DNA from: Alphaproteobacteria bacterium
GTDB lineage: Bacteria; Pseudomonadota; Alphaproteobacteria; WRAU01; Hepatincolaceae
Length of the DNA stretch: 64,000 nucleotides
Assembly: GCA_009780035.1 (NCBI GenBank)
Contig: WRAU01000007.1
Location: 1 to 64,000 of the forward strand
Direction of reading: 5' to 3'
The notes beneath the pieces were generated by a model that worked only from the letters and a program-made list of their open reading frames with translations, made no database searches and was not told where the DNA came from. The stretch's first letter is position 1. Each line of letters starts with the position of its first letter. Below are positions 1 through 8,208 of the stretch, in pieces. The position numbers and the translations under genes are program-made.

Positions 1-133
1 AGTTATCAGTAGAACCGTCGTTAATGCAGATAATTTCAATATCATGAAGAGTTTGATTGATAATGCTATTCAAACATTTTTCTAAATATATTTCTACATT
101 ATATACTGGAACAATTATTGATATCTTGCTCAA
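1..133 (-). CDS. Family 2 glycosyltransferase, N-terminal fragment
   Basis: The reverse strand opens with a TTG codon at 133-131, five bases after an AAAGAGG ribosome-binding site, and reads SKISIIVPVYNV, then an NDGSTDN motif before the window edge. This is the nucleotide-sugar binding start of a GT-A, family 2 glycosyltransferase (inverting transfer of a sugar to a polysaccharide or lipid acceptor). Its N-terminus closely resembles that of the glycosyltransferase at 45593, so the two are probably paralogues. It is divergent from glf, which suggests a surface-polysaccharide locus continuing to the left. The acceptor and sugar cannot be told from 44 residues. Confidence 0.8.
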   Translation of the reverse strand, partial: MSKISIIVPVYNVEIYLEKCLNSIINQTLHDIEIICINDGSTDN

Positions 134-254
134 ACTAACCTCTTTGTTTATGCTATGAAGACATAATAACATAAATACATAGTCTAATACTATTTTTTTT
201 GTTATAGTTTCATCATATGATAAAAATAAACTAAGTATTTATGGAGGACACCGC

Positions 255-1352
255 ATGAAATACGATTATTTAATAGTAGGGGCAGGGTTTGCTGGTGCTG
301 TGTATGCTCGTCTTTGCGCCGATAAAGATTTAAAAGTATTATTAATTGATAAAAGAAATCATATTGGCGGCAATGCTCATGATTCTTATAATGAAGATGG
401 CGTGCTAATTCATAACTATGGTCCTCATATCTTCCATACTAACAATAAAGAAGTTTTTGATTTTTTATCGCGTTTTACGCAATGGCATTATTATCAGCAT
501 TGGGTGTTGTCTAATGTTGACGGACAATTATTACCGATGCCGATTAATGTTTATACCATTAATAAACTTTACGGAACCAGCTATACTGCTTTTAATATCC
601 ATGAGTTTTATGAATCTAAAAAGAAAAAGCTCAATGGTGAAATTAAAAATTCTGAAGATTTTATAGTATCGCAAATTGGGGAAGATCTCTACGAGAAGTT
701 CTTTAAAAACTATACTAAAAAGCAATGGGGCGTTTATCCGTCTGAGTTAGATAAATCGGTAGCAGCAAGAATTCCTATCCGCCATAATTTTGACCCTAGA
801 TATTTTAGTGATAAATACCAAGCTATGCCGCAGCACGGCTTTACAAAAATGTTTGAAAGCATGCTGGATTCTAAGAATATTGATGTCCGCTTAGGTATAG
901 AAATGCAGAATTTAGACGAGGGCATTTCTTACGACAAAATGGTTTATACTGGCAAACTTGATGAATTTTTTGATTATAAACACGGAAAACTGCCTTATCG
1001 TTCTTTGCGGTTTGAACTTGAAAGTTTTGAAAAAGAGCAATATCAAATTGCCCCTGTAATTAATTATCCTAACGATTACGATTTTACCCGCATAACTGAG
1101 TATAAATACCTTACAGGGCAGGCTTCTGATAATACCACAATCTCTCGTGAATATCCGCAAGAAGAAGGAGAGCCTTATTATCCTGTCCCTAACGATTATT
1201 CTAAGGAAATTGTGGAAAAATATCTGTTAGAGTCCACAAAATTAAAAAATGTTTATTTTCTAGGAAGATTAGCTGAATACAAGTATTATAATATGGATTA
1301 TGTGATAGCAAGCAGCATAAGCAAATTTAAAGAAGTTGAAGAAAATAATTAA
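255..1352 (+). CDS. glf: UDP-galactopyranose mutase
   Basis: This 365-residue flavoenzyme interconverts UDP-galactopyranose and UDP-galactofuranose, the donor for galactofuranose in surface glycans. The FAD-binding Rossmann motif YLIVGAGFAGAVYA is at residues 5-18, and the NYTKKQWG motif typical of the family lies near the middle; the length is normal. A GGAGGA site at 243-248, six bases before the ATG, fixes the start. The stop overlaps the prmA start by one base (TAATG), so the two are probably co-transcribed. Together with the divergent glycosyltransferase fragment it points to a galactofuranose-containing polysaccharide; that link is inferred. Confidence 0.95.
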   Translation: MKYDYLIVGAGFAGAVYARLCADKDLKVLLIDKRNHIGGNAHDSYNEDGVLIHNYGPHIFHTNNKEVFDFLSRFTQWHYYQHWVLSNVDGQLLPMPINVYTINKLYGTSYTAFNIHEFYESKKKKLNGEIKNSEDFIVSQIGEDLYEKFFKNYTKKQWGVYPSELDKSVAARIPIRHNFDPRYFSDKYQAMPQHGFTKMFESMLDSKNIDVRLGIEMQNLDEGISYDKMVYTGKLDEFFDYKHGKLPYRSLRFELESFEKEQYQIAPVINYPNDYDFTRITEYKYLTGQASDNTTISREYPQEEGEPYYPVPNDYSKEIVEKYLLESTKLKNVYFLGRLAEYKYYNMDYVIASSISKFKEVEENN

Positions 1353-2227
1353 TGCAGTATCTTAAGTTAATTTTAGAAACTAACAACATTAAACCCTTTG
1401 AAGAAACTGTTGAGGAATATGTGCATAGCATTTTAACTCAAGGGGTTTTAGGGTTCGAAATTGAATCGGAAGATATCTTAAATTTGTCTTTTTTACGGTG
1501 GGAAGTGTTAATTTCTCCCGATAGCAGCGGCTTAGTTGATGAAAATTTTATACAGAATGTTTGTAAAAATCTTAATATAAAAATTATTGCCAGCAGTATT
1601 GTTGAAGATAATACTGACTATCTTAGCCAAAATAATCATAGATACTCCATATCTTTAGGTAATTTTGTGATTTTTAATAATATGGAAGATTACAGTAAGT
1701 TCTATTCCCCTGCAAAAATTCCTATAATTATTAATCAAAGCACTGCTTTCGGCACAGGCGAGCATGAAACTACGGCTCTTTGTTTAGAATGTATAGAGAA
1801 TCTTCATAATAAAGGCTATAATTTTAATAATATGCTAGATTTAGGTTGCGGTTCGGCAATTTTAGCCATTGCTATGAATAAATTATTTAGCGGTCAAATT
1901 TTAGCGGCAGATATTGACAGTTTAGCAATAGAAACTGCTTGTGAATTTGTTGTAAAGAATAATGCAGAAATAGCTATGCTAGTATCAAACGGTTTTGAAA
2001 GTATATCAATGCAGAAGTTTGATTTAATAACCGCAAATATTTTGTTAAATCCGCTTATCAGCATGAAAGATGACTTTTATAATTATTTAAATGACGGCGG
2101 TTATTTGGTGTTGTCGGGTTTTTTAGATTCGCAGGAAAAAGATCTGCGGGCGGCTTTTGATAAACAATTTAAATTTGTAGAAATAAAAGCAAAAAATTCG
2201 TGGCGGGCAATTGTATATACAAAATAA
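1352..2227 (+). CDS. prmA: Ribosomal protein L11 methyltransferase
   Basis: A class I SAM-dependent methyltransferase of 291 residues that trimethylates ribosomal protein L11. An N-terminal substrate-recognition domain precedes the AFGTGEHETT motif and the SAM-binding motif LDLGCGSAILAIA, with the acidic motif AADID and the catalytic-pocket motif NILLNPL downstream. All key family motifs are intact and the length is standard. Its ATG overlaps the glf stop by one base, an unusual partner for a housekeeping gene, and glmU follows after 25 bases, so the three may form one transcript. Confidence 0.95.
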   Translation: MQYLKLILETNNIKPFEETVEEYVHSILTQGVLGFEIESEDILNLSFLRWEVLISPDSSGLVDENFIQNVCKNLNIKIIASSIVEDNTDYLSQNNHRYSISLGNFVIFNNMEDYSKFYSPAKIPIIINQSTAFGTGEHETTALCLECIENLHNKGYNFNNMLDLGCGSAILAIAMNKLFSGQILAADIDSLAIETACEFVVKNNAEIAMLVSNGFESISMQKFDLITANILLNPLISMKDDFYNYLNDGGYLVLSGFLDSQEKDLRAAFDKQFKFVEIKAKNSWRAIVYTK

Positions 2228-2252
2228 AATTAATTGAAAACGGAGGAATGTA

Positions 2253-3560
2253 ATGGAAAACAATAAATTAACGGTTTTAATTTTAGCGGCAGGCATGGGA
2301 TCAAGAATGAATTCTTCAATTCCTAAGGCTATGCACATTTTAGGCGGCGTTCCAATGATTGATCATTTGCTGCACAAGGCGAAACAATTAAATCCTGCAC
2401 AGATTATTTCGATTATCGGCGAAGATATGCCAGCCCTGCAAGAGCATATTATAGATAGATGTGATGTTATCCATCAAAGTAAAAGGTTAGGCAGCGCCCA
2501 TGCGGTTTATACCACAAAGTATGTTCATAACCTTAAAGAAGGCATTACCTTAATCCTTTATGCTGATACACCATTAGTTGAAACTACAGCTTTACAAAAG
2601 CTGGTTGATAAAATAACAAACGGTGAAAGCGATGTTTGTGTTTTAGGATTTGAAAAAGAAGAAGAAAATTTTTACGGCAGATTGATAGTTGATGAAAAAG
2701 GCAATCTTCTTAAAATTACCGAAACTAAAGATTTAACCGGAGAAGAAAAAGATACCACCCTATGCAATTCAGGGGTTATGGCAATTAAAACCGAAATTAT
2801 TTGGGATTTAATTGCTAAAATCGGCAATGAGAACTCTAAGGGTGAATATTATTTAACCGATATTGTAGAAATTGCTGCTGAAGAAGGTCGTAAATGCCTA
2901 TTTGTTTTAGACGATGAAGAAACTTTGGGGGGGGCGAATACTAAAACCGAAATGGCAGATTTAGAGTTAATCTTTCAATCCATGCAGAGATTTAAATTTT
3001 TAGAGCAGGGGGTGCAGCTGATTGACCCTGACAGTGTTTATTTTTCTTTAGATACTAAAATTGGTCGCGATGTAGTTATATATCCAAATGTGCATATTTT
3101 GGCGAAAAGTGAAATCGGCGACGGCTGCACGATTTATCCGTTCAGCATTATAGAAGGTGCGGTTGTAGGTTTAAAATCTAAAGTAGGACCATTTGCACGA
3201 TTAAGACCAGAAACTGTTTTGCTAGGAGATAATCATATCGGCAATTTTGTGGAAATAAAAAAATCAACTATTGATGCGGGAGCTAAAATTAATCACCTAG
3301 CCTATATCGGTGATGCTTCTATTGGTAAAAAAACTAATGTGGGTGCTGGAACTATAACCTGTAATTACGACGGTAAAAATAAATTTAAAACCACCATCGG
3401 CGATAATTGTTTTATTGGATCAAATACTGCATTTGTAGCTCCTGTAAAAGTTGGTGATGGCAGCTCAGTTGGCGCAGGCAGTGTTATTACAAAAGATGTT
3501 GCTGCTGGAACTTTAGCTCTTTCAAGAGCCATGCAGAAGAATCTTCCTTGGAAAAAATAG
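2253..3560 (+). CDS. glmU: Bifunctional GlcNAc-1-P uridyltransferase / GlcN-1-P acetyltransferase
   Basis: GlmU makes UDP-GlcNAc, precursor of peptidoglycan and lipid A, in two steps. The N-terminal half has the pyrophosphorylase signature LILAAGMGSRM and the following PKAMH lysine; the C-terminal half is a left-handed beta-helix of hexapeptide repeats containing ARLRPE, NFVEIKKS, NVGAGTITCNYDG and SRAMQ. Length (435) is typical of alphaproteobacterial forms. An eight-G run at 2927-2934 lies inside the frame, which stands out in AT-rich DNA but leaves the frame open. The stop is followed by a large palindromic element. Confidence 0.96.
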   Translation: MENNKLTVLILAAGMGSRMNSSIPKAMHILGGVPMIDHLLHKAKQLNPAQIISIIGEDMPALQEHIIDRCDVIHQSKRLGSAHAVYTTKYVHNLKEGITLILYADTPLVETTALQKLVDKITNGESDVCVLGFEKEEENFYGRLIVDEKGNLLKITETKDLTGEEKDTTLCNSGVMAIKTEIIWDLIAKIGNENSKGEYYLTDIVEIAAEEGRKCLFVLDDEETLGGANTKTEMADLELIFQSMQRFKFLEQGVQLIDPDSVYFSLDTKIGRDVVIYPNVHILAKSEIGDGCTIYPFSIIEGAVVGLKSKVGPFARLRPETVLLGDNHIGNFVEIKKSTIDAGAKINHLAYIGDASIGKKTNVGAGTITCNYDGKNKFKTTIGDNCFIGSNTAFVAPVKVGDGSSVGAGSVITKDVAAGTLALSRAMQKNLPWKK

Positions 3561-3583
3561 AGTTTTTAACTAAAATTATGGCA

Positions 3584-3753
3584 ATTATATACATAAAAGA
3601 TGAAGATAATAAACTAGGTTATTTCGTCATACCGACGAAAGTCGGTATCTATTTGCAGATATTATAACAAACCAGATTGTTGTTTGTAAAATAATCTTAT
3701 GGATGCCAGCTCACTAGCACGACATGACGAAGTTGGTCTTTTATGTATATAAT
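3584..3753. repeat. Nested palindromic element with GTCATACC core
   Basis: Perfect 17-base inverted arms at 3584-3600 and 3737-3753 enclose a second pair (TTCGTCAT 3623-3630, ATGACGAA 3724-3731), and inside that an 8-bp stem with a GAAA loop (3629-3636 and 3641-3648). The element starts 24 bases after glmU and fills most of the gap to the symporter. A related element lies in opposite orientation at 51074-51200. The structure is seen directly. Whether it is a mobile repeat or an RNA structure that ends or stabilises the glmU message is open. Confidence 0.8.
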
Positions 3754-3984
3754 ATCAAAATTATTATTAAGCACAATCTTTTTAAAATGATAATCTTGAG
3801 TTTAAGATATTGATTTTCATATTTTGTTTGCTTTTATGAAACAGTCATTAACTATCCTGCTTAGTTATAATAAAATTAATATCTTTTTAAAACTTTTATA
3901 TTTATAATATCCTCGTTATTAATTTAATTGAGCCCATCATGGGGTGGGTTGTTTAAGTATATTTTAATTGAAAGAGGGTCTGTT
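3754..3984. other. AT-rich leader upstream of the symporter, no gene seen
   Basis: This stretch holds no convincing reading frame. A small CCCAT/ATGGG palindrome lies near 3933-3943 before the symporter start, and several TATAAT-like hexamers occur, but no promoter pair is clearly better than the rest in such AT-rich DNA. Confidence 0.4.
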
Positions 3985-5214
3985 ATGACAAAGTTTTTAA
4001 AAATTTATAATCATGCAATTACTATTATTATTCTGGCAGTTATCGGCGGATTTGTCGGCTATCTTTTCGGCGATAAAATTTTCTTCTTAAAACCTTTCGG
4101 CGATTTATTTATAAATCTTATTAAAATGCTGATTGTGCCAGTAATTTTTTTCACGGTAATTAATGCAACATCTAACCTTAACAGCCATTCCAATGCTGTT
4201 TCTTTAGGAGGATTCAGTCTATTTTACTATTTGCTGGCTTCAACAGTTGCAGGTTTATTAGGGGTGGCTATAGCTTATTACTTGGCGCCGGGAGTTGGCA
4301 TAGCAGCACTTCCGCAGGAATATTTAACCCTTCCTAAAGATTTAGAAAATGTGGGCGGCAGTATGACGATTGGATTTTGGGATTTTATTTTTGGCATGAT
4401 TCCAAAAAATCCTATTAAAGCCCTAACTGAAGGCAACCTTTTGCCGATTTTATTTTTTGCTATTTTTGTTGGAATTGGCATTTCATATTCTTCACATAAA
4501 GATAAGGATATTCTTATTAAAACCATAGCTAGTGCCAGCGATGTTTTTATGTGGATGGTAAAAAAAATCATGTTCCTTGCCCCTATTGCTGTATTCTGTT
4601 TAATTGCTTATTTAGTGGGAAGCATAGGCATTGAAGTAGTTTATTTAGTTGCTAAATTGTTTCTAGCAATTATTTTAGGACTACTTATTTGGATATATAT
4701 ATTTCTAGGAGGGTTGGCAGCGATTTTTTCTAAAGCATCTTATTTTAAGTTTGTTAAAACCATTCTGCCGCTGCAAGCCTTAGCATTCAGCACAAGCTCA
4801 TCCCTTGTGTGTTTGCCTAAAAATATGGAAACTTGTGAAAAACTAGGAGTATCAAAAGAAATTTATAACTTTGTGCTGCCAATAGGCACAACACTCCATA
4901 TGAATGGCAGTGCCTTATACTATTCAGTGGTAACTGTATTTTTTGCTCAAATGTTCGGCGTGCCGCTAGATTTTTATACCTATATTTTGATAGCTTTTAC
5001 AGCAGCGCTTGGTGCAATGGCAACACCAGGAGTGCCTGGACTATCTTTAACCATAGTAATGGTTCTAATGGTGGCAAATGTTCCTCTGATTGGTTTACCG
5101 CTAATAATAGCGATTGACAGAATTTTAGATATGTTTATCACTACCACTAATGTGATAGGAAATACAACCTATACTACCCTTGCCGAGCGCCTCTTCGGGA
5201 AGAAGAGAGCTTAA
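3985..5214 (+). CDS. Dicarboxylate/amino acid:cation symporter (GltP/DctA family)
   Basis: A 409-residue inner-membrane carrier of the DAACS family, which imports glutamate, aspartate or C4-dicarboxylates with protons or sodium. It is hydrophobic throughout and carries the serine-rich re-entrant loop AFSTSSSLVCLP, the LPIGTTLHMNGSALY substrate motif and ATPGVPG in the second hairpin. The frame is open 19 codons further upstream, but AAAGAGGG at 3971-3978 places the start at 3985, and MTKFLKIYNHAIT is the family-like beginning. The TAA stop lies inside the arm of a long hairpin. The exact substrate cannot be decided here. Confidence 0.9.
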   Translation: MTKFLKIYNHAITIIILAVIGGFVGYLFGDKIFFLKPFGDLFINLIKMLIVPVIFFTVINATSNLNSHSNAVSLGGFSLFYYLLASTVAGLLGVAIAYYLAPGVGIAALPQEYLTLPKDLENVGGSMTIGFWDFIFGMIPKNPIKALTEGNLLPILFFAIFVGIGISYSSHKDKDILIKTIASASDVFMWMVKKIMFLAPIAVFCLIAYLVGSIGIEVVYLVAKLFLAIILGLLIWIYIFLGGLAAIFSKASYFKFVKTILPLQALAFSTSSSLVCLPKNMETCEKLGVSKEIYNFVLPIGTTLHMNGSALYYSVVTVFFAQMFGVPLDFYTYILIAFTAALGAMATPGVPGLSLTIVMVLMVANVPLIGLPLIIAIDRILDMFITTTNVIGNTTYTTLAERLFGKKRA

Positions 5215-5308
5215 TCTTTGGATTACTGCTTCGTTGTGAGCCTCCTCATGTATTAAGCATACACTACGGAGTCTCACGCCTAGTATTAATCTCAAAAGAT
5301 TAAGCTCT
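5206..5308. repeat. Long hairpin with 14-bp terminal arms overlapping the symporter stop codon
   Basis: Perfect 14-base arms lie at 5206-5219 and 5295-5308. Nested inside are GTGAG/CTCAC (5236-5240, 5273-5277), CTCC/GGAG (5242-5245, 5268-5271) and TGTAT/ATACA (5249-5253, 5259-5263). The symporter stop (5212-5214) is within the left arm. The same plan, with different stem bases that still pair, is found at 7495-7599 and in a shorter copy at 5357-5380. It may act as a transcript end structure. Confidence 0.8.
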
Positions 5309-5356
5309 ATGGGAAAAGCAAATCTCTCTCTTAGGTTTATGATTTGTTGCAAAGCC

Positions 5357-5380
5357 GCTTATGTGTGTTATACACTAAGC
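5357..5380. repeat. Short copy of the TGTAT/ATACA hairpin
   Basis: GCTTA (5357-5361) pairs with TAAGC (5376-5380), and TGTGT (5362-5366) pairs with ATACA (5370-5374) through one G-T pair. It matches the inner core of the longer elements at 5206 and 7495 but I could not find the long outer arms. Confidence 0.55.
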
Positions 5381-5485
5381 AGTCCATACTCTAGTAGAAG
5401 TTCAAGACTATCTGCTTTTTATAATTCTCTTTATAAAAAAATTATTTTAGCTATAATATAATAATTAAAATAAGCGAGGAATAAT

Positions 5486-6067
5486 ATGAATAAATCTATA
5501 ATATTAGGCTCAATTTTGTCAGCTTTGCTGATAGCAGGCTGTGCTACTAAAAAAGAGACGACTGAGATAACTCAATGCAATTTTCCAGATGCTCCTAACA
5601 CAGCTGCTCCGTTATGGGTATGCGGCGGTGCAGTTGAGGGTGTTGCAATTGCTGCGGTGGGAGCGGCTCAAAAATCTCATGCTAATGTTAATTTTATGCT
5701 GCAGCAGGCAACTGCTAATGGCAGACTGGCTTTGGCGCAGGAAATACAATCAGATATTCAAGCTAAGGTAAAAAGTTTTACTGAAACGACTGGCAATTAT
5801 GATAGTGAAACGATAAATCAAGTTAATTCTTTAATATATCAGCAGATTACTAATCAGAAATTGCAAGGAACAAAAGCCTTTAATAGAATCACTAGCCCTA
5901 ATGGAACTTTATATGTTTTAGTTGGTTTTGATAAAAATATTTATGAGAATCTTCTAAAAGATTCCCTTCATACCAGCTACCAAGACAACCAAGCCCAATG
6001 GCAGCGGACTTTATCTGAAAAGGCCTTTGAGCAGTTGGAAGAATCTATCGCTCATTCGCATGAATAG
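5486..6067 (+). CDS. LPP20-like lipoprotein
   Basis: A 193-residue protein whose signal peptide ends in a lipobox, LLIAGC, giving a lipidated N-terminal Cys19. The mature part contains WVCGGAVEGVAIAAVGAA and a following segment that resembles LPP20-family lipoproteins, which often sit in outer-membrane or cell-envelope clusters. It begins a run of four envelope genes; the next starts five bases after its stop, so translation is likely coupled. Function is not established for this family, and no catalytic motif is visible. Confidence 0.7.
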   Translation: MNKSIILGSILSALLIAGCATKKETTEITQCNFPDAPNTAAPLWVCGGAVEGVAIAAVGAAQKSHANVNFMLQQATANGRLALAQEIQSDIQAKVKSFTETTGNYDSETINQVNSLIYQQITNQKLQGTKAFNRITSPNGTLYVLVGFDKNIYENLLKDSLHTSYQDNQAQWQRTLSEKAFEQLEESIAHSHE

Positions 6068-6072
6068 CTTAA

Positions 6073-7503
6073 ATGAGAGTTTTGTTTAAGTTAGGATTAT
6101 TGGGTGTATTTTTATTGCTGGCGGCTTGTTCTTCGCATCATGCAATTCTTGATGGTGAAATAGCAAGGCTGCAAAGCAATACCGTTGCAGAGAAAAACTT
6201 AAAAAAATTGGAAGTGTCAGAATCTTCTAATGACTATTTGCTTTTTATGCAGGAATTAGCGCGAATATATTTTATTACTGACGATGCTTCTAACTCTTTG
6301 CTTTATGGTAAAAAAGCTACGGATTATTATAATATGCTTGATGAGAAAGCTGTTCTTGCTGCCTCTAAGGTTGGCAGCTCTTTGTTGGCTTCAAGTTTCG
6401 GTTCGGATAATAATTTAGATTATACTGGCTCGGATTACGAGCGGGCTTTTGATTATTTTTACAGCAGTCTTAATTATTTAAAAAAAGGCGATATAAATTC
6501 TGCCATGATTGACATTCGGGCTAGCTCTGATATTCAAAAATTAGCAGTTGCTAGGCGTGAAGCTAGAATTGCAGCTGCCCATGAAAAAATTAACTCTAAA
6601 AGCAACTACAATTTATCGGGTGATATAAAAGGCATTATAGATCAAAATGCAAAAATACTATCTGACACACAGAGTAGTTTTTTAAATGCTTATATTTATT
6701 ATATTTCTGGCAATATCCGTGAATTGGCGGGTGATTTAAACGGCGCTTTGGTAGATTATAAACTTGCTCTTAGTGTTAATCCTACCAATCTTTATATTTT
6801 GCAAGATGTTTTGCGGCTGGCAAAAATTATGGATGTATCTTACTACCAAAGTTTAGCCCTCAATAATGTAAAAGAGATTGCTGATTATAAGCAAAAAGCT
6901 ACAGTAATTGTTGTGTATGAGCAAGGCTTTGTTCCAGCTAAGCAAGAGATTCGTGGAACGGTTTGGTTGTTTGACGGATCTTTTTATACTATCGCTTTGC
7001 CGTATTACCCTGAAAGTAAAATAAACCCTGCTAGAGTTATCGTTGATTCCTTCAATGCACGCGGCGAGGTGCAGTCTGCAAAAATGGAAGTGATTGCCGA
7101 TATTTATAAAATGGCTAGAAATGATTTAGCTGAAAATTACCCTTTTATTGTGGCAAGGCAGGTCAGCAGGGTTATTTCTAAAGGAGTTATGCAGTCGGTA
7201 GGAAAGTCGCTGGCAGACGATAAAAATGGCGGCTTAGGGCTTTTGATGTATAGTGCAGGGGCTATGGCTAGTGTTTTAGAAACTGCGGATATAAGATCAT
7301 TTAGAGTTCTTCCGCATTATGTGTTGCTAACGAAAATTAACTCTTTTGATAGTATAAATAAATTAAAGATTTCTGTTGATTCTAATAGAAGCATTGAAAT
7401 AGGAGATATTTCTGTAAAATTGGGAGAGACTGCGATAGTATATGTCGTTGATACTGGTAATTATATATATTATAAAGTAATATATAAATCAAGGAAACAG
7501 TAA
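6073..7503 (+). CDS. COG3014-like lipoprotein with helical repeats
   Basis: A 476-residue lipoprotein with lipobox LLLAACSS. The mature region has alpha-helical, TPR-like segments: YERAFDYFYSSLNYLKKGD around residue 140 and LNGALVDYKLALSVNP near residue 225, followed by a beta-rich C-terminal half. It resembles uncharacterised COG3014 proteins that co-occur with LpoB-like lipoproteins. It follows the LPP20-like gene by five bases. The stop (7501-7503) is inside the left arm of a large inverted repeat. A role as an outer-membrane assembly scaffold is inferred from context only. Confidence 0.65.
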   Translation: MRVLFKLGLLGVFLLLAACSSHHAILDGEIARLQSNTVAEKNLKKLEVSESSNDYLLFMQELARIYFITDDASNSLLYGKKATDYYNMLDEKAVLAASKVGSSLLASSFGSDNNLDYTGSDYERAFDYFYSSLNYLKKGDINSAMIDIRASSDIQKLAVARREARIAAAHEKINSKSNYNLSGDIKGIIDQNAKILSDTQSSFLNAYIYYISGNIRELAGDLNGALVDYKLALSVNPTNLYILQDVLRLAKIMDVSYYQSLALNNVKEIADYKQKATVIVVYEQGFVPAKQEIRGTVWLFDGSFYTIALPYYPESKINPARVIVDSFNARGEVQSAKMEVIADIYKMARNDLAENYPFIVARQVSRVISKGVMQSVGKSLADDKNGGLGLLMYSAGAMASVLETADIRSFRVLPHYVLLTKINSFDSINKLKISVDSNRSIEIGDISVKLGETAIVYVVDTGNYIYYKVIYKSRKQ

Positions 7504-7599
7504 ATTTTTTGAGTTTCTATGTTGTCATGCCGCTGCTTATGTATGTTTAATACACTTCGCAGCAGCATTTCTAATTAACTCTCAAAAGATTAACTGTTT
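7495..7599. repeat. Long hairpin element overlapping the COG3014-like stop codon
   Basis: Outer arms at 7495-7513 and 7581-7599 match at 17 of 19 positions. Inside, ATGCCGCTGC (7527-7536) pairs with GCAGCAGCAT (7559-7568) with one mismatch, and TGTAT (7540-7544) pairs with ATACA (7550-7554). The plan copies the element at 5206-5308 and it too covers the upstream stop codon. It separates the lipoprotein pair from the LpoB-like gene. Confidence 0.8.
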
Positions 7600-7619
7600 A
7601 AAACTAACGGGGAAAAATT

Positions 7620-8189
7620 ATGAGAAAATATCTAAGCATAGCTTTATTATTATTTTTAAGCGCCTGCGGAGGGACATCTTATCAGGCAGTTGATAAAAAT
7701 ACTGCCAGCAGTATGTTTTCAGCAATAGATCAAAAAATGCTGGTGGAAACTCTTGCTAGCAAGCTGGTAAACGATCAAAGTTTTAAGGCTGAATTAGGCG
7801 GTGATAAGCCTACTTTATTAATTGATACTATTAAAAATAAAACCTCAGAGCATATTGATACGGAAAGTATGACTGACACCCTTAAAGTATCTATTGTAAA
7901 AAGCCGTCTGTTTTCTATTATAAATAGAGAAAAAATGGATATTTTAGCGAAAGAAAATGCTATTGCTCAAAGCGGTTTAGCCGATTCGCAAAGAGCAACT
8001 GAGCTTGGCAGATTATGGGGTGCTAAGTATGTAATGTATGGTAATTTTAGTTCAATTGTAAATTTTGTTGGAAGCCAAAAACAAACATACTATAAATTTA
8101 CTTTAATCGTGCAGAATATTGAAACCGGTGAAGAAGTTTGGATAGATGAAGCAGAAATCAATAAAGTTTCAAAAAAAGGCATGTTCTAA
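7620..8189 (+). CDS. LpoB-like lipoprotein (PBP-activator family)
   Basis: A 189-residue lipoprotein with lipobox LFLSACG. The C-terminal half fits the LpoB/YcfM fold: PTLLIDTIKNKTSEHIDTES, then SRLFSIINREKMDILAKE, LWGAKYVMYGNF and IETGEEVWIDE. In E. coli LpoB is an outer-membrane lipoprotein that activates PBP1B, but LpoB-like proteins in such clusters may have other partners. It is placed between the COG3014-like and PEGA genes. The only class A PBP homologue in the window, at 33777, looks catalytically dead, so an LpoB-type activation role should not be assumed. Confidence 0.75.
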   Translation: MRKYLSIALLLFLSACGGTSYQAVDKNTASSMFSAIDQKMLVETLASKLVNDQSFKAELGGDKPTLLIDTIKNKTSEHIDTESMTDTLKVSIVKSRLFSIINREKMDILAKENAIAQSGLADSQRATELGRLWGAKYVMYGNFSSIVNFVGSQKQTYYKFTLIVQNIETGEEVWIDEAEINKVSKKGMF

Positions 8190-8208
8190 GTATTTAAGGG
8201 CATAATCC

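Noticed and set aside
2927-2934. Eight-G run in glmU as a phase-variation switch
   Set aside because: glmU is essential for wall precursors and the frame is intact; a switch there is implausible. The run is only unusual for base composition.
3933-3943. Riboswitch or attenuator before the symporter
   Set aside because: Only a five-base stem is visible and no conserved aptamer or leader peptide was found.
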